From the NCBI RefSeq assembly GCF_900111095.1, contig NZ_FOGB01000002.1, forward strand, positions 501,626-565,625: a DNA stretch of 64,000 nucleotides, read 5' to 3'. The notes below the pieces were generated by a model. That model worked only from the letters and a program-made list of their open reading frames with translations, made no database searches and was not told the DNA's origin. The DNA comes from Amphritea atlantica (GTDB taxonomy: Bacteria; Pseudomonadota; Gammaproteobacteria; Pseudomonadales; Balneatricaceae). A program made the translations under genes and the position numbers. Positions 7,601 through 16,000 of this stretch are shown piece by piece (the first letter of the stretch is position 1; the number at the start of each line of letters is the position of its first letter).

Positions 7601-8713
7601 ATGAATACTATGAGAAATAATAAGCGAAGTGCAGGTAAATTAATCAAAGCCCTGGCTGCCAGCGCAGCCTGCATCGCGAGTCTGACAGTCGCTAATCCCG
7701 TACATGCGGTCGACTTTGATGGCGAACGCGTGGAGTGGATTATTCCATTTAAAGAAGGCGGCGGTTCAGATACCTGGGCTCGTTTTTTTGCCCCACTGAT
7801 CTCTGAAAATCTACCTGGAAAACCGGCTATCGTGGTGAAAAATATTCCTGGAGGCGGTTCAACCAAAGGCGCTAATCAGTTTCAGCGAAAAGCCAAAGAT
7901 AATGGTTTAAATATTATAGGTACTTCCGGCTCCACTCAGTTTCCGTATCTGTTAGGCGATACACGCGTCAACTATGATTACAAAAACTGGACGCCAGTAC
8001 TGGCATCACCTACGGGTGGGGTTTTTTATGTCAGCCCTGAACTCGGCATCAAATCGGCAGCAGAACTGGCATCACTACGCGGTAAAGAGCTTAAATACGC
8101 CAGTCAGGGTGCAACCTCCCTCGACTTAGTGCCTCTGTTAGCGATGGATATTCTGGATATTGATGTACAGGCTATTTTCGGCATGAAAGGCCGTGGCGCG
8201 GGTCGTCTGGCTTTCGAGCGTGGCGAAGTTAACGTTGATTACCAAACATCGTCAGCCTACCTGAAAAAAGTTGTACCGCTGGTAGATGAAGGCAAAGTTG
8301 TGCCTATCATGTCCTGGGGCGTTTTGGATGAGGATGGCAACCTGCAACGTGATCCAAACTTCCCGGATCTGCCTCACTTTGCTGAAGTCTATGAGATGAT
8401 CCATGGCAAAAAACCAGAAGGAACTGCATTTAAAGTGTGGAAAGCGTTCTTCGCGGCAGGCTTTGCCGCACAAAAAGGTATTTTCCTGCCTAAAGGAACC
8501 CCACAGGACGTCATCGATGCCTGGGGAGATGCAGTAGAAAAAACCGTTAAGGCAGATGACTTCAAGAGTCGCTCTGAGCTGGTTCTTGGTGACTATCCTC
8601 AGGCCGTAAAAGGTAAAGCAGTTAAAGCATTTAAAGCAGCGCTTGATATCTCAGATGCTGACCGAGAGTGGGTTCGTAACTGGCTGACCAGCCGATACAA
8701 CGTGCAATTATAA
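7601..8713 (+). CDS. tctC: TctC-type periplasmic tricarboxylate-binding protein
   Basis: A 370-aa solute receptor of the tripartite tricarboxylate transporter (TTT) family. A signal peptide covers about residues 1-36 (KALAASAACIASLTVANPVHA). The mature part starts with the Bug/TctC fold (VEWIIPFKEGGGSDTWAR, then VKNIPGGGSTKGANQF). At 370 aa it is longer than a typical TctC of about 325. The first ATG is used, with a GGAG ribosome site; a second ATG lies three codons on. It has its own TGACAG promoter and is followed by a hairpin before the permease gene, which fits the usual excess of binding protein over permease. Confidence 0.88.
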   Translation: MNTMRNNKRSAGKLIKALAASAACIASLTVANPVHAVDFDGERVEWIIPFKEGGGSDTWARFFAPLISENLPGKPAIVVKNIPGGGSTKGANQFQRKAKDNGLNIIGTSGSTQFPYLLGDTRVNYDYKNWTPVLASPTGGVFYVSPELGIKSAAELASLRGKELKYASQGATSLDLVPLLAMDILDIDVQAIFGMKGRGAGRLAFERGEVNVDYQTSSAYLKKVVPLVDEGKVVPIMSWGVLDEDGNLQRDPNFPDLPHFAEVYEMIHGKKPEGTAFKVWKAFFAAGFAAQKGIFLPKGTPQDVIDAWGDAVEKTVKADDFKSRSELVLGDYPQAVKGKAVKAFKAALDISDADREWVRNWLTSRYNVQL

Positions 8714-8778
8714 GCTCGTTGTTTCCTTTATCACGTCAACCCATCGGGTAAACACTATTCCTGTTGACTATCCCTGAC

Positions 8779-8798
8779 ACGGGCTCATCCGAGCCCGT
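8779..8798 (+). terminator. Attenuator-like hairpin between tctC and tctA
   Basis: Stem ACGGGCTC (8779-8786) and GAGCCCGT (8791-8798) around ATCC, followed by a T-rich run at 8800-8810. Partial termination here would give more TctC than permease. Confidence 0.6.
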
Positions 8799-8825
8799 CG
8801 TTCACTTTTTATGAGGTAAGGAACC

Positions 8826-10835
8826 ATGTTAGACGCATTCCTAACCGCCCTACAGACTGTCATGACTGGTACCCATCTGCTCTATTTAGCGGGTGGTGTA
8901 TTGCTGGGACTTGCTATCGGCATTTTTCCGGGTCTTGGCGGTATCGCCGGGCTTTCTTTATTACTTCCTTTTCTATACGGCATGGAACCAACCACCGCAC
9001 TGGCGATGCTGATTGGTTTAGTTGCTGTTATCCCAACCTCCGATACCTTTACATCGGTGTTGATGGGTATTCCAGGATCCAGTGGCTCACAAGCCACCGT
9101 GTTGGACGGATTCCCCATGGCTAAACGAGGGGAGGCCGCTCGCGCACTCTCAGCTGCGTTTGCCTCCTCTTTATTTGGCGGCCTGTTTGGTGCTGTTGTA
9201 CTGACCGGCTTCGTCCTGATCGCCCGTCCAGTCATTCTGGCTTTCGGGTCGGCAGAACTCTTTATGCTGACTCTGCTCGGGTTGAGCATGGTCGGTGTAT
9301 TAGGCGGTAATAGTCTGGTAAAAGGCCTGAGTGCTTGTGGTGTGGGCCTGCTGCTGGGTAGCGTTGGTGGTGCACCTGCTACGGGTGAATACCGAATGAC
9401 CTTCGGAAACTTCTATCTTATGGATGGTATTCCGCTGGTTGTTGTCGGCCTGGGTATCTTTGCACTCCCGGAAATTATCGATCTGCTTCGCCAGAACAGC
9501 GCTATTTCAGAAGCCGCAGAGCTGGGCCGTGGATGGGTAAACGGTATCAGAGATCTGATTAAAAACCGTTGGCTGGCCCTGCGATGTGCCATTATTGGTT
9601 GTATAGTTGGCGCCCTGCCAGGTCTCGGTGGGAGTGTGGTGGACTGGATCGCCTATGGCCATGCAGTACAAACCACAAAAGATAAAGATGGTTTTGGCAA
9701 CGGCGATGTACGTGGTGTCATCGCACCTGAATCCTCCAATAATGCTAAAGAGGGTGGCGCGCTCATTCCGACACTTCTGTTTGGCATTCCGGGGTCAGGC
9801 AGCATGGCGGTATTTCTGGGCGGTATGGTATTAATTGGTATCGAGCCCGGACCATCGATGGTTACATCTAACCTGGACGTAACCTATACCATCGTCTGGT
9901 CATTAGCGATCGCTAATGTTGTGGGCGCTGGTGCCTGTTTGTTTTTATCAAAATGGGTCGCAAAATTAACGACGATTCCCTATGCGTTGATGGCGCCATT
10001 CATGATCACTGTGATCTGTTTCGCTGCTTTCCAGGCTACCCGTGATCTGAGCGATCTTGTGGCGCTATTGGGAATTGGTGTTTTAGGTGTGTTAATGAAG
10101 CGCTTTGACTGGCCACGCCCTGCTTTTCTGATCGGATTTGTGCTGGCCAGCGGAATGGAAACATACTTATATCAGGCGATTCAGTTTGATGGCCTCGGAT
10201 TCCTGCTGAAACCAGGTGTATTAATCATTGGTGCCATTACCGCTATCTCTATCTACTTTGCTGCACGTCATGCAACAAACAGTGGTAAAGATGATTCCAG
10301 TACTGAAACCAGCACTGACTCCGGTACTCAGGCAAAACCGCTGCGTCCAACTAACTTAGGACCGCAAAAGCTATTTGCCGGCGCTATCTTCCTGACATTT
10401 GCTTATGGCCTCTATGATGCCTTCCAGCAATCGATGCTGGGCGGTGTCTTTACCGGCGGAGTCTGTGGCGTAATGCTTATTCTGAGCGGTATCGTACTGT
10501 TCAAGCTTGTAACCAACCAGGTTGAAGATACTGTCAACTTCGATAACGAAGTTGCTGCCGGTTATCAGGGGGATCAGAGCATCGCCAGTCTTTTACACTA
10601 TGTCTACTGGATAGCTGGACTTGTTGTTGGCTGCTATTTTGTTGGCTTCCTGATATCCATTGCCGTTTTCTTTGTTGCATTCCTGTTAGTTAAAGCGCGC
10701 GCATCGATGCTCCGCACGTTCGTACTCTGCAGCTCAGCTGTTGTATTTATGGCAACACTGGCACATGTGATGGTCCTTGATCTTCCAAGTGGTCTGTTGC
10801 AGGAAACTGTACATATGCCCTGGCCTCTGAACTGA
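8826..10835 (+). CDS. Fused TctA-TctB tricarboxylate transporter permease
   Basis: A 669-aa inner-membrane protein. Residues 1 to about 490 are a complete TctA (normally about 500 aa, 10-12 helices) with both half-repeat signatures, GIFPGLGGIAGLSLLLPF near residue 32 and GALPGLGGSVVDWIAYG near 262. After a polar Ser/Thr-rich linker (about 488-510, STETSTDSGTQAKP) comes a TctB-like unit of about 150 residues with four hydrophobic segments. No separate tctB is present, which agrees with the fusion. It works with TctC as a cation-driven tricarboxylate importer. RBS: GAGGTAAGGA. Confidence 0.87.
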   Translation: MLDAFLTALQTVMTGTHLLYLAGGVLLGLAIGIFPGLGGIAGLSLLLPFLYGMEPTTALAMLIGLVAVIPTSDTFTSVLMGIPGSSGSQATVLDGFPMAKRGEAARALSAAFASSLFGGLFGAVVLTGFVLIARPVILAFGSAELFMLTLLGLSMVGVLGGNSLVKGLSACGVGLLLGSVGGAPATGEYRMTFGNFYLMDGIPLVVVGLGIFALPEIIDLLRQNSAISEAAELGRGWVNGIRDLIKNRWLALRCAIIGCIVGALPGLGGSVVDWIAYGHAVQTTKDKDGFGNGDVRGVIAPESSNNAKEGGALIPTLLFGIPGSGSMAVFLGGMVLIGIEPGPSMVTSNLDVTYTIVWSLAIANVVGAGACLFLSKWVAKLTTIPYALMAPFMITVICFAAFQATRDLSDLVALLGIGVLGVLMKRFDWPRPAFLIGFVLASGMETYLYQAIQFDGLGFLLKPGVLIIGAITAISIYFAARHATNSGKDDSSTETSTDSGTQAKPLRPTNLGPQKLFAGAIFLTFAYGLYDAFQQSMLGGVFTGGVCGVMLILSGIVLFKLVTNQVEDTVNFDNEVAAGYQGDQSIASLLHYVYWIAGLVVGCYFVGFLISIAVFFVAFLLVKARASMLRTFVLCSSAVVFMATLAHVMVLDLPSGLLQETVHMPWPLN

Positions 10836-10862
10836 TCAATCAGGTATATAAGGAGAAGAATT

Positions 10863-11726
10863 ATGCGATCAGTAAAATCTATACTGATGCCGCTTTCCAG
10901 CAGTGGAGAGGTGCAGGAAAGACTGCTGGGTGCATTATCAGTCACAGCATTCTTCGGTGCTCACCTGGAAGTATTGCATGCGCAAGTCAGCCCGCGACAA
11001 TTTATTCCCGTCGATGCGGTGGCCCGGTCAATGCCCCAGAAACTCTTGAATGAGTTAGAAGCGATAGCCGACAAATATTCCAATACTGAGTCGAGCGAAC
11101 TTAAAGCGATGTTCATTCAGCTTTGTGAACAACGCGATATTATTCACAGCGATGACTCAGTCACAGATAAACCAAGCGCCTACTGGCGTGATATCTACGG
11201 CTTGCGTAGCGAACTTGTAGGCGAGTGGGGTAAGGTGAGTGACCTCATTATTTTGCCTCAGCCAAGAAGCGGCAAACCCACAGCCACTTTCGAAGCCGCC
11301 TTAATGCGCAGTGGTAAACCCATCTTATTAGTTCCCAGAACAATGACGACGTTTAGTGCCGAACGCCTATTAATCGCCTGGAACGGGAGCACAGAAGGGA
11401 GCCGGGCAATCACTCAGGCGATACCTATTATGCAGCAGGCAAAAGAGATCATTATTGCCACCAGCGAAAGCTCAGCTCCATGTAAACCTGGCACGGAAGA
11501 GCTGATCAGGTATCTGGGACGTCACGGTATCAAAGCGGAATCAAAGCACTTCGATACTGGACGCCGATCAACCGGAGAAGCGATTCTTTCGATGGCGGAC
11601 TCGATCAATTCAGACTTGCTGATCATGGGAGGGTTTACTCATCGCCGCGTGCATGAGCAGATATTCGGTGGTGTTACCCAGAATATGGTCGGTCACGCAA
11701 GATTGCCGGTGTGGATGATGCATTAA
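10863..11726 (+). CDS. Universal stress protein, UspA family
   Basis: A 287-aa protein with an N-terminal degenerate Usp half (MRSVKSILMPLSSSGEVQE) and a clear C-terminal Usp domain from about residue 165 (LLIAWNGSTEGSRAITQA, then LLIMGGFTHRRVHEQIFGGV with the nucleotide-loop glycines). It follows the permease by 27 bp with an AAGGAG site, so it is co-transcribed. Usp proteins adjoin other binding-protein-dependent secondary transporters, for example TeaD in the Halomonas ectoine TRAP system, where it modulates uptake; a similar role is inferred. Confidence 0.82.
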   Translation: MRSVKSILMPLSSSGEVQERLLGALSVTAFFGAHLEVLHAQVSPRQFIPVDAVARSMPQKLLNELEAIADKYSNTESSELKAMFIQLCEQRDIIHSDDSVTDKPSAYWRDIYGLRSELVGEWGKVSDLIILPQPRSGKPTATFEAALMRSGKPILLVPRTMTTFSAERLLIAWNGSTEGSRAITQAIPIMQQAKEIIIATSESSAPCKPGTEELIRYLGRHGIKAESKHFDTGRRSTGEAILSMADSINSDLLIMGGFTHRRVHEQIFGGVTQNMVGHARLPVWMMH

Positions 11727-11772
11727 GATTCCATTTAATGGATGTACTACCATTTACGCACCGATGGTAGTT

Positions 11773-11802
11773 AAAGGCCACCCTTCTGGGTGGCCTTTTT
11801 TT
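11773..11802 (+). terminator. Terminator after the usp gene
   Basis: Stem AAAGGCCACCC (11773-11783) and GGGTGGCCTTT (11788-11798) around TTCT, then a continued T-run. The core GGCCACCC/GGGTGGCC is the same as in the hairpin beside ssrA at 12133-12178. Confidence 0.9.
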
Positions 11803-11821
11803 GGGTGGTTGGTGGGGGGCT

Positions 11822-11936
11822 GGTTTACTGCGGCCGTTCCGGCCTTGACCTGCGGGTCATTGTGAAGAGCGACGATGATGTGTTGCGCAAAGATCGCGCT
11901 CAGTTCGAACCTGCTACGAGGCTTCTCAATACCCGC
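11822..11936. repeat. Repeat unit A downstream of ssrA
   Basis: A 115-bp unit that matches the one at 12005-12119 with about 12 mismatches. It contains GTTCGAAC and the conserved block GTGAAGAGCGACGATGATGT. Reading frames that cross it in both directions are not credible genes: they run over repeats, terminators and the tmRNA end. Function unknown. Confidence 0.75.
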
Positions 11937-12004
11937 TTTACTTTCATCAGAGCAAAGAAAAGGGCTCCTCGGCGTTTGGGCAGGTGCTGGGATAATGTGT
12001 GGCG

Positions 12005-12119
12005 GGTTTACTGTGTCCGTTCCGGCCTTGCCCTGCGGGTCATCGTGAAGAGCGACGATGATGTGTCGCGCCAAGAGCGCGCTCGGTTCGAACCCGCTCC
12101 GCGGCTTCTCAATACCCAC
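12005..12119. repeat. Repeat unit B downstream of ssrA
   Basis: Second copy, 183 bp from unit A, about 90% identical. Here the central element is a perfect 10-bp palindrome GGTTCGAACC, which resembles a tRNA T-loop. The intervening 68 bp (11937-12004) are not repeated. Units A and B lie between two terminators that share a stem core. Confidence 0.75.
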
Positions 12120-12132
12120 CACACCGAAACCG

Positions 12133-12178
12133 ATACCACAAAAAAGGCCACCCCGGAGGGTGGCCTTTTTTGTGGTAT
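12133..12178. terminator. Long bidirectional terminator abutting ssrA
   Basis: A perfect 21-bp stem, 12133-12153 against 12158-12178, with a CGGA loop. The core is GGCCACCC with six A and six T on the flanks, so it can terminate on both strands. On the minus strand it begins one nucleotide after the CCA of tmRNA. Confidence 0.9.
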
Positions 12179-12179
12179 T

Positions 12180-12539
12180 TGGTGGAGGTGGCGGGTTTCG
12201 AACCCGCGTCCGCCAATCCTCTGCCTCTAGATCTACATGTTTAGACACTTCTATTCAATTAACCCAGCACGGCCCGAAGGTCAGGGCGTTTAGGGCGAGC
12301 CTCTTTAGGTTTTAACCGTTCAGCTTGAGACAAAGCTTCCGGGCGATTCTATCTCGAATGACACTGCAAAATCCTTTAGTTATAGACACCTATAGGAGCA
12401 GCGCAAGCAGACTTATGCTGCTAGAGCGTAGTTATCGTCGTTTGCAACTATAACTGTGTAGTAATTGATTTACGTGATTCACTACACTCACGACATGCAC
12501 CAAAGGGTTCGCAATCAGCGTCGAAGCCAAGTCACCCCC
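12180..12539 (-). ncRNA. ssrA: Transfer-messenger RNA
   Basis: About 360 nt. The 5' end GGGGGUGACUUGGCUUCGAC and the 3' end with a T-arm (GGGTTTCGAAACCC) and CACCUCC-ACCA form the tRNA-Ala-like domain; GGGGGUG pairs with CACCUCC. The resume frame at 12445-12413 (minus) encodes ANDDNYALAA and then TAA. With SmpB it rescues ribosomes stalled on broken mRNAs and tags the products for proteolysis. A minus-strand TATAAT (12616-12621) lies about 75 nt upstream of the mature 5' end. smpB is just upstream on the same strand. Confidence 0.97.
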
Positions 12540-12610
12540 ATAGTATTTCCGACTACACAACACCCGGATAGTTCGTTTAACCAAACTGTCAGCGTGTTAT
12601 GTAAGACGGG

Positions 12611-12626
12611 CCGGCATTATAGCCGG
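12611..12626 (-). promoter_or_regulatory. Probable ssrA -10 box inside an inverted repeat
   Basis: On the minus strand the sequence is CCGGC-TATAAT-GCCGG: a perfect consensus -10 flanked by a 5-bp inverted repeat. I find no good -35 at the usual distance. It would start a precursor of ssrA about 70 nt longer than the mature RNA at its 5' end. Confidence 0.45.
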
Positions 12627-12663
12627 TTTACAGCAAGAATATAGCTTTATCTTGAGAACAGTT

Positions 12664-13137
12664 CTACTTTGCCGCCAGTACACGTTGTTTCTGACGGTTC
12701 CAGTCGCGCTCTTTCTCCGCATCCCGTTTGTCATGCTGTTTCTTACCCTTAGCCAGCGCGATTTCACATTTTACCCGGTCGTTCTTCCAATAAAGGGCGA
12801 GGGCAACACAGGTGAAACCTTTGGCCTGAACAGCACCGATCAGCCGATCGATTTCGCGCCGGTGCAGCAGCAGCTTGCGCTGTCGGGTCGGGTCCGCAAT
12901 TACGTGGGTGGATGCGGTTTTCAGTGGTGTAAAATGGGCGCCAACAAGCCACGCTTCGCCGTTATGCAGAACTACATAGGAGTCCACAAGCTGGCCGCGA
13001 CCTTCGCGGAGGCTTTTTACTTCCCATCCGGTGAGAGACAGTCCGGCCTCGAACTTAGTATCAATCGAATACTCATGTCGGGCTTTCTTGTTCTGGCAGA
13101 TGGTATTGCCACTGGGTTTTGCTTTCTTCTTTGCCAT
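12664..13137 (-). CDS. smpB: SsrA-binding protein SmpB
   Basis: A 157-aa, basic protein that binds the tRNA-like domain of tmRNA and brings it to stalled ribosomes. The OB-fold core is recognisable ([49 protein letters not shown]), as is the basic C-terminal tail that becomes helical in the mRNA channel ([19 protein letters not shown]). Length is normal for the family. It lies directly upstream of ssrA in the same direction. Confidence 0.96.
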   Translation of the reverse strand: MAKKKAKPSGNTICQNKKARHEYSIDTKFEAGLSLTGWEVKSLREGRGQLVDSYVVLHNGEAWLVGAHFTPLKTASTHVIADPTRQRKLLLHRREIDRLIGAVQAKGFTCVALALYWKNDRVKCEIALAKGKKQHDKRDAEKERDWNRQKQRVLAAK

Positions 13138-13341
13138 GGGGCGGGATTATATAGAGCGTTACAGTTCAATGAAAGAGAATTGAGCGGCGAGGATGGCTTG
13201 ATGCCTCTCAACAGTCAACTTTAGACAAAAACGGTTTTTTTGCCCGGAGCATGGCCGGTGTCATTGAATTGAGTGGCCAAAATATGGACAATGCCGGGCT
13301 ATTTTATTATTTGAAATATCAGTCTACTTTAAGAGATTTAC

Positions 13342-14706
13342 ATGAAAGATCGCCAAAATATCCATGGATCATGGGCCAGTCGCTGGGTCTTTATTATGGC
13401 CGCGACGGGGTCAGCTGTTGGCCTGGGTAATATCTGGAAGTTCCCCTATATCGCTGGTCAGAATGGCGGCGGTGCTTTTGTTCTGGTTTATCTGTTGTTT
13501 ATTCTGGCGGTGGGTGTACCGATTATGATGGCGGAGGTGCTGGTGGGACGGCGCGGACGCCAGAGTCCGATTAACTCAATGCGCGAGGTGGCGCTCGAGG
13601 CTGATCATTCGCCTAACTGGTCGATGGTTGGCTGGGTTGGCGCGCTGGCTGGTTTTCTGATTTTCTCCTTTTATTCGGTCGTTGCCGGTTGGGTGCTGGC
13701 CTATGTTGCCGCGATGGGAAATGGTGAGTTTCTCGATATCGGCAGTGAGCAGGCGGGCAAGGCTTTCAGTCGGTTGCTGGCAGATCCCCAGGCACTGTTG
13801 ATCTGGCACTCGGTATTTGTGGTGCTGGTGATGGTGGTGTTGATGGGAGGCGTTAATAAAGGCCTGGAACGGGCCACTAAGATTATGATGCCGGCGCTGT
13901 TTGTCTTGTTGCTGTTGTTACTGGGGTATTCGATGACCTCGGGTTCGTTTGGCGAAGGCGTTGAGTTCCTGTTTCATTTTGACCCTTCCGAGCTGTCCTG
14001 GGATGCCGTGCTGGTGGCGTTGGGGCACTCATTCTTTACATTGTCCCTGGGGATGGGATCGATTATGGCGTATGGTTCCTATATGCCCAAGAGTGCTTCT
14101 ATCGGTGGTACCGTGCTGACGATTGCCGCGTTGGATACCATTGTCGCGCTGGTGGCGGGTATGGCTATCTTTCCGATCGTCTTTGCCAACTCGCTGGATC
14201 CAGGGGCGGGTCCGGGTCTGATGTTTATTACCCTGCCGGTGGCATTTGGTCATATGCCGGGCGGACAGATTTTCGGCTTTTTGTTCTTTGTATTGGTGGC
14301 GCTGGCCGCCTGGACCTCGGCGATTTCGCTGATGGAGCCGGGTGTGGCCTGGATGGTGGAGAAGTTTGGTCTGAAACGGGGGCCGGTCTGTATCATGCTG
14401 GGGCTGCTGGTGTGGTTGCTGGGAATCGCTGCGTTGAGTTCGTTTAACTTTGGTAGTGATATCGCGTTGTTTGGTATGAATATCTTTGATTTTCTCGATT
14501 TCGTTACCGCGAATATCTTTCTGCCGCTGGGAGGGCTGTTTGTGGCAGTCTTTACCGGCTGGATTCTGCATCAGCGGATAACCCGGGATGAACTGGCGAT
14601 TGTGACTCCGGCCTACTATCTGGCCTGGTCGGTTACGATCCGTTATATTGCACCGATCGCGGTTGCTGCGATCTTTATTTTCAATCTGATCGAAAAACTG
14701 GGCTGA
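13342..14706 (+). CDS. Neurotransmitter:sodium symporter (NSS/SNF) family transporter
   Basis: A 454-aa inner-membrane protein with about 11-12 helices. The first helix carries the NSS sodium-site phrase WVFIMAATGSAVGLGNIWKF, and FVLVYLLF and GVPIMMAEVLVGRRGR follow as in LeuT/MhsT-like proteins. The bacterial members import amino acids or amines with Na+, in line with a marine host. The substrate cannot be read from the sequence. It sits between smpB and ratA, an insertion relative to the usual smpB-ratA neighbourhood, and ends 4 bp before ratA. Confidence 0.9.
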   Translation: MKDRQNIHGSWASRWVFIMAATGSAVGLGNIWKFPYIAGQNGGGAFVLVYLLFILAVGVPIMMAEVLVGRRGRQSPINSMREVALEADHSPNWSMVGWVGALAGFLIFSFYSVVAGWVLAYVAAMGNGEFLDIGSEQAGKAFSRLLADPQALLIWHSVFVVLVMVVLMGGVNKGLERATKIMMPALFVLLLLLLGYSMTSGSFGEGVEFLFHFDPSELSWDAVLVALGHSFFTLSLGMGSIMAYGSYMPKSASIGGTVLTIAALDTIVALVAGMAIFPIVFANSLDPGAGPGLMFITLPVAFGHMPGGQIFGFLFFVLVALAAWTSAISLMEPGVAWMVEKFGLKRGPVCIMLGLLVWLLGIAALSSFNFGSDIALFGMNIFDFLDFVTANIFLPLGGLFVAVFTGWILHQRITRDELAIVTPAYYLAWSVTIRYIAPIAVAAIFIFNLIEKLG

Positions 14707-14710
14707 TGGC

Positions 14711-15142
14711 ATGACACAGGTAGACCGGAGCGCGTTAGTACTTCATACAGCAGAGCAGATGTTTGATCTGGTCAATGATGTGGAGAGTTACCCGCAGTTT
14801 CTGCCCTGGTGCTCTGGAACGACGCTGATCGAGTCGACTGAAGAGACGATGCAGGCCAGTCTGAATGTTGCGAAAGCGGGACTGAAATATAGCTTTACGA
14901 CCCGCAATACGCTGGAACGACCCGGAATGATCAGGATAGAGCTGGTTGAGGGGCCGTTCTCCAGTCTGTCCGGACTCTGGACCTTTAAGCCTCTGAGTGA
15001 AGAGGCCTGTAAGGTGAGTCTGAGTCTGCAGTTTGATTTTTCAGGCAAACTTACCAGCCTGGCAATGAGCAAGGTGTTTAATCAGATGGCAGCAACGATG
15101 GTTGACGCTTTTGTGAATCGCGCTGATCAGGTTTATGGTTAA
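14711..15142 (+). CDS. ratA: RatA/Coq10-like START-domain protein
   Basis: A 143-aa SRPBCC-fold protein. Typical phrases are VLHTAEQMFDLVNDVESYPQFLPWC at the start, GPFSSLSGLWTFKPL and LSLQFDFSGKL. The E. coli homologue (YfjG) has been described as an inhibitor of 70S ribosome assembly, and the family also resembles Coq10, which binds ubiquinone; the quinone role may be the general one. It forms a pair with the RnfH/RatB gene 20 bp downstream. Confidence 0.9.
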   Translation: MTQVDRSALVLHTAEQMFDLVNDVESYPQFLPWCSGTTLIESTEETMQASLNVAKAGLKYSFTTRNTLERPGMIRIELVEGPFSSLSGLWTFKPLSEEACKVSLSLQFDFSGKLTSLAMSKVFNQMAATMVDAFVNRADQVYG

Positions 15143-15162
15143 CGGTTTAAGGTTTAAAAATA

Positions 15163-15471
15163 ATGGGCACGATGAAAGTTGAAGTGGCGTATGCCCTTGC
15201 GAATGAACAGAAGATTATCCCGCTGCAGGTGGCAGAGGATTGTTCTGCGTATGAGGCGGTGGTTCAGTCCCGTATTGCAGATTTTTTTCCGCAGATCGAT
15301 ATTGAGCATGACCCTATGGGGATTTTTGGTAAAGCGATCGCTGACCCTAAACAGCATATCCTTAAGCCGGGGCAGCGTGTGGAGATCTACCGTCCGCTGA
15401 TTGCCGATCCCAAAGAGATTCGTGCCCGCCGGGCGGCTAAGGCAAAAGCGGAGCGGGAAGCGCAGAGCTGA
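15163..15471 (+). CDS. RnfH family protein (RatB/YfjF)
   Basis: A 102-aa ubiquitin-like (beta-grasp) protein: VEVAYALANEQKIIPLQVAEDC, then FGKAIADPKQHILKPGQRVEIYRPL, with a basic Arg/Lys/Ala tail (IRARRAAKAKAER). Function is unproven in the family; the gene regularly follows ratA. The ATG at 15163 or that at 15172 could be the start. Confidence 0.88.
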   Translation: MGTMKVEVAYALANEQKIIPLQVAEDCSAYEAVVQSRIADFFPQIDIEHDPMGIFGKAIADPKQHILKPGQRVEIYRPLIADPKEIRARRAAKAKAEREAQS

Positions 15472-15520
15472 CGATCAGAGATTCAGCCTGAGTGGTGGAG
15501 GTTTAACCGCTCAGGGAGTA

Positions 15521-15549
15521 TGAAACACCGGAGAGTATCCGGTGTTTCA
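15521..15549. terminator. Hairpin between convergent ratB and bamE
   Basis: Perfect 12-bp stem TGAAACACCGGA / TCCGGTGTTTCA with a GAGTA loop. It lacks a strong T-run but lies in the 100-bp gap between two converging genes. Confidence 0.6.
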
Positions 15550-15571
15550 CTGTACCCGATCTGGTCGGTGG

Positions 15572-15910
15572 TTATTGCTGATTGCCACCGGGACGGAAGT
15601 CACCCGCGAATCCTGAGAGATTGCCATTGGCATCGAACAGAACCGTGAGGCGTTGTTGCGTGATTGTGCCGGTTTCACCGGACTGGTTACGGTAGATATA
15701 ATCCCAGCGGTTATTGTTAAAACTGTCGGTGATCAGGGGCGTGCCCAGAACATATCGGACCTGATTCTGTGTCATTCCCGGGCGGAGGGTATCGACCATC
15801 TCCTGGGTGACCACATTGCCCTGTGGTATATCGATCTTGTAAACGCCGGGGAATTCGGAGCATCCGGCCAGTAAAATAGCGGCGATAACGCTAATAAGAA
15901 TTTTTTGCAT
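15572..15910 (-). CDS. bamE: Outer-membrane assembly lipoprotein BamE (SmpA/OmlA)
   Basis: A 112-aa lipoprotein. Starting at MQKILISVIAAILLAGCSEF it has a short signal peptide with the lipobox LLAGC, so the longer frame upstream is not used. The BamE fold follows (YKIDIPQGNVVTQEMVDTLR, GMTQNQVRYVLGTPL, NNRWDYIYR). BamE is a small subunit of the BAM complex that inserts beta-barrel proteins. It is divergent from fur, the standard arrangement in pseudomonads and relatives. Confidence 0.94.
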   Translation of the reverse strand: MQKILISVIAAILLAGCSEFPGVYKIDIPQGNVVTQEMVDTLRPGMTQNQVRYVLGTPLITDSFNNNRWDYIYRNQSGETGTITQQRLTVLFDANGNLSGFAGDFRPGGNQQ

Positions 15911-16000
15911 TAGTAAATGACTTCCACTTTCGCGTATAAAATCAGATAATTGAGATCGCAAGTCTAACATTCGTTGAGATAAACATCATAGAGAAAGATT

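Noticed and set aside
11822..12119. tRNA-like GGTTCGAACC motifs as possible tRNA genes or tRNA fragments
   Set aside because: No acceptor, D or anticodon arms can be folded around either copy; only the T-loop-like palindrome is present.
11754..12315. Reading frames of 85-164 codons on both strands across the region downstream of ssrA
   Set aside because: They run through two near-identical repeats, two terminators and the tRNA-like end of tmRNA. The length comes from repeat composition, not coding constraint.
12652..13224. A 190-codon plus-strand frame opposite smpB
   Set aside because: It is an antisense shadow of smpB, which has a full family match on the other strand.
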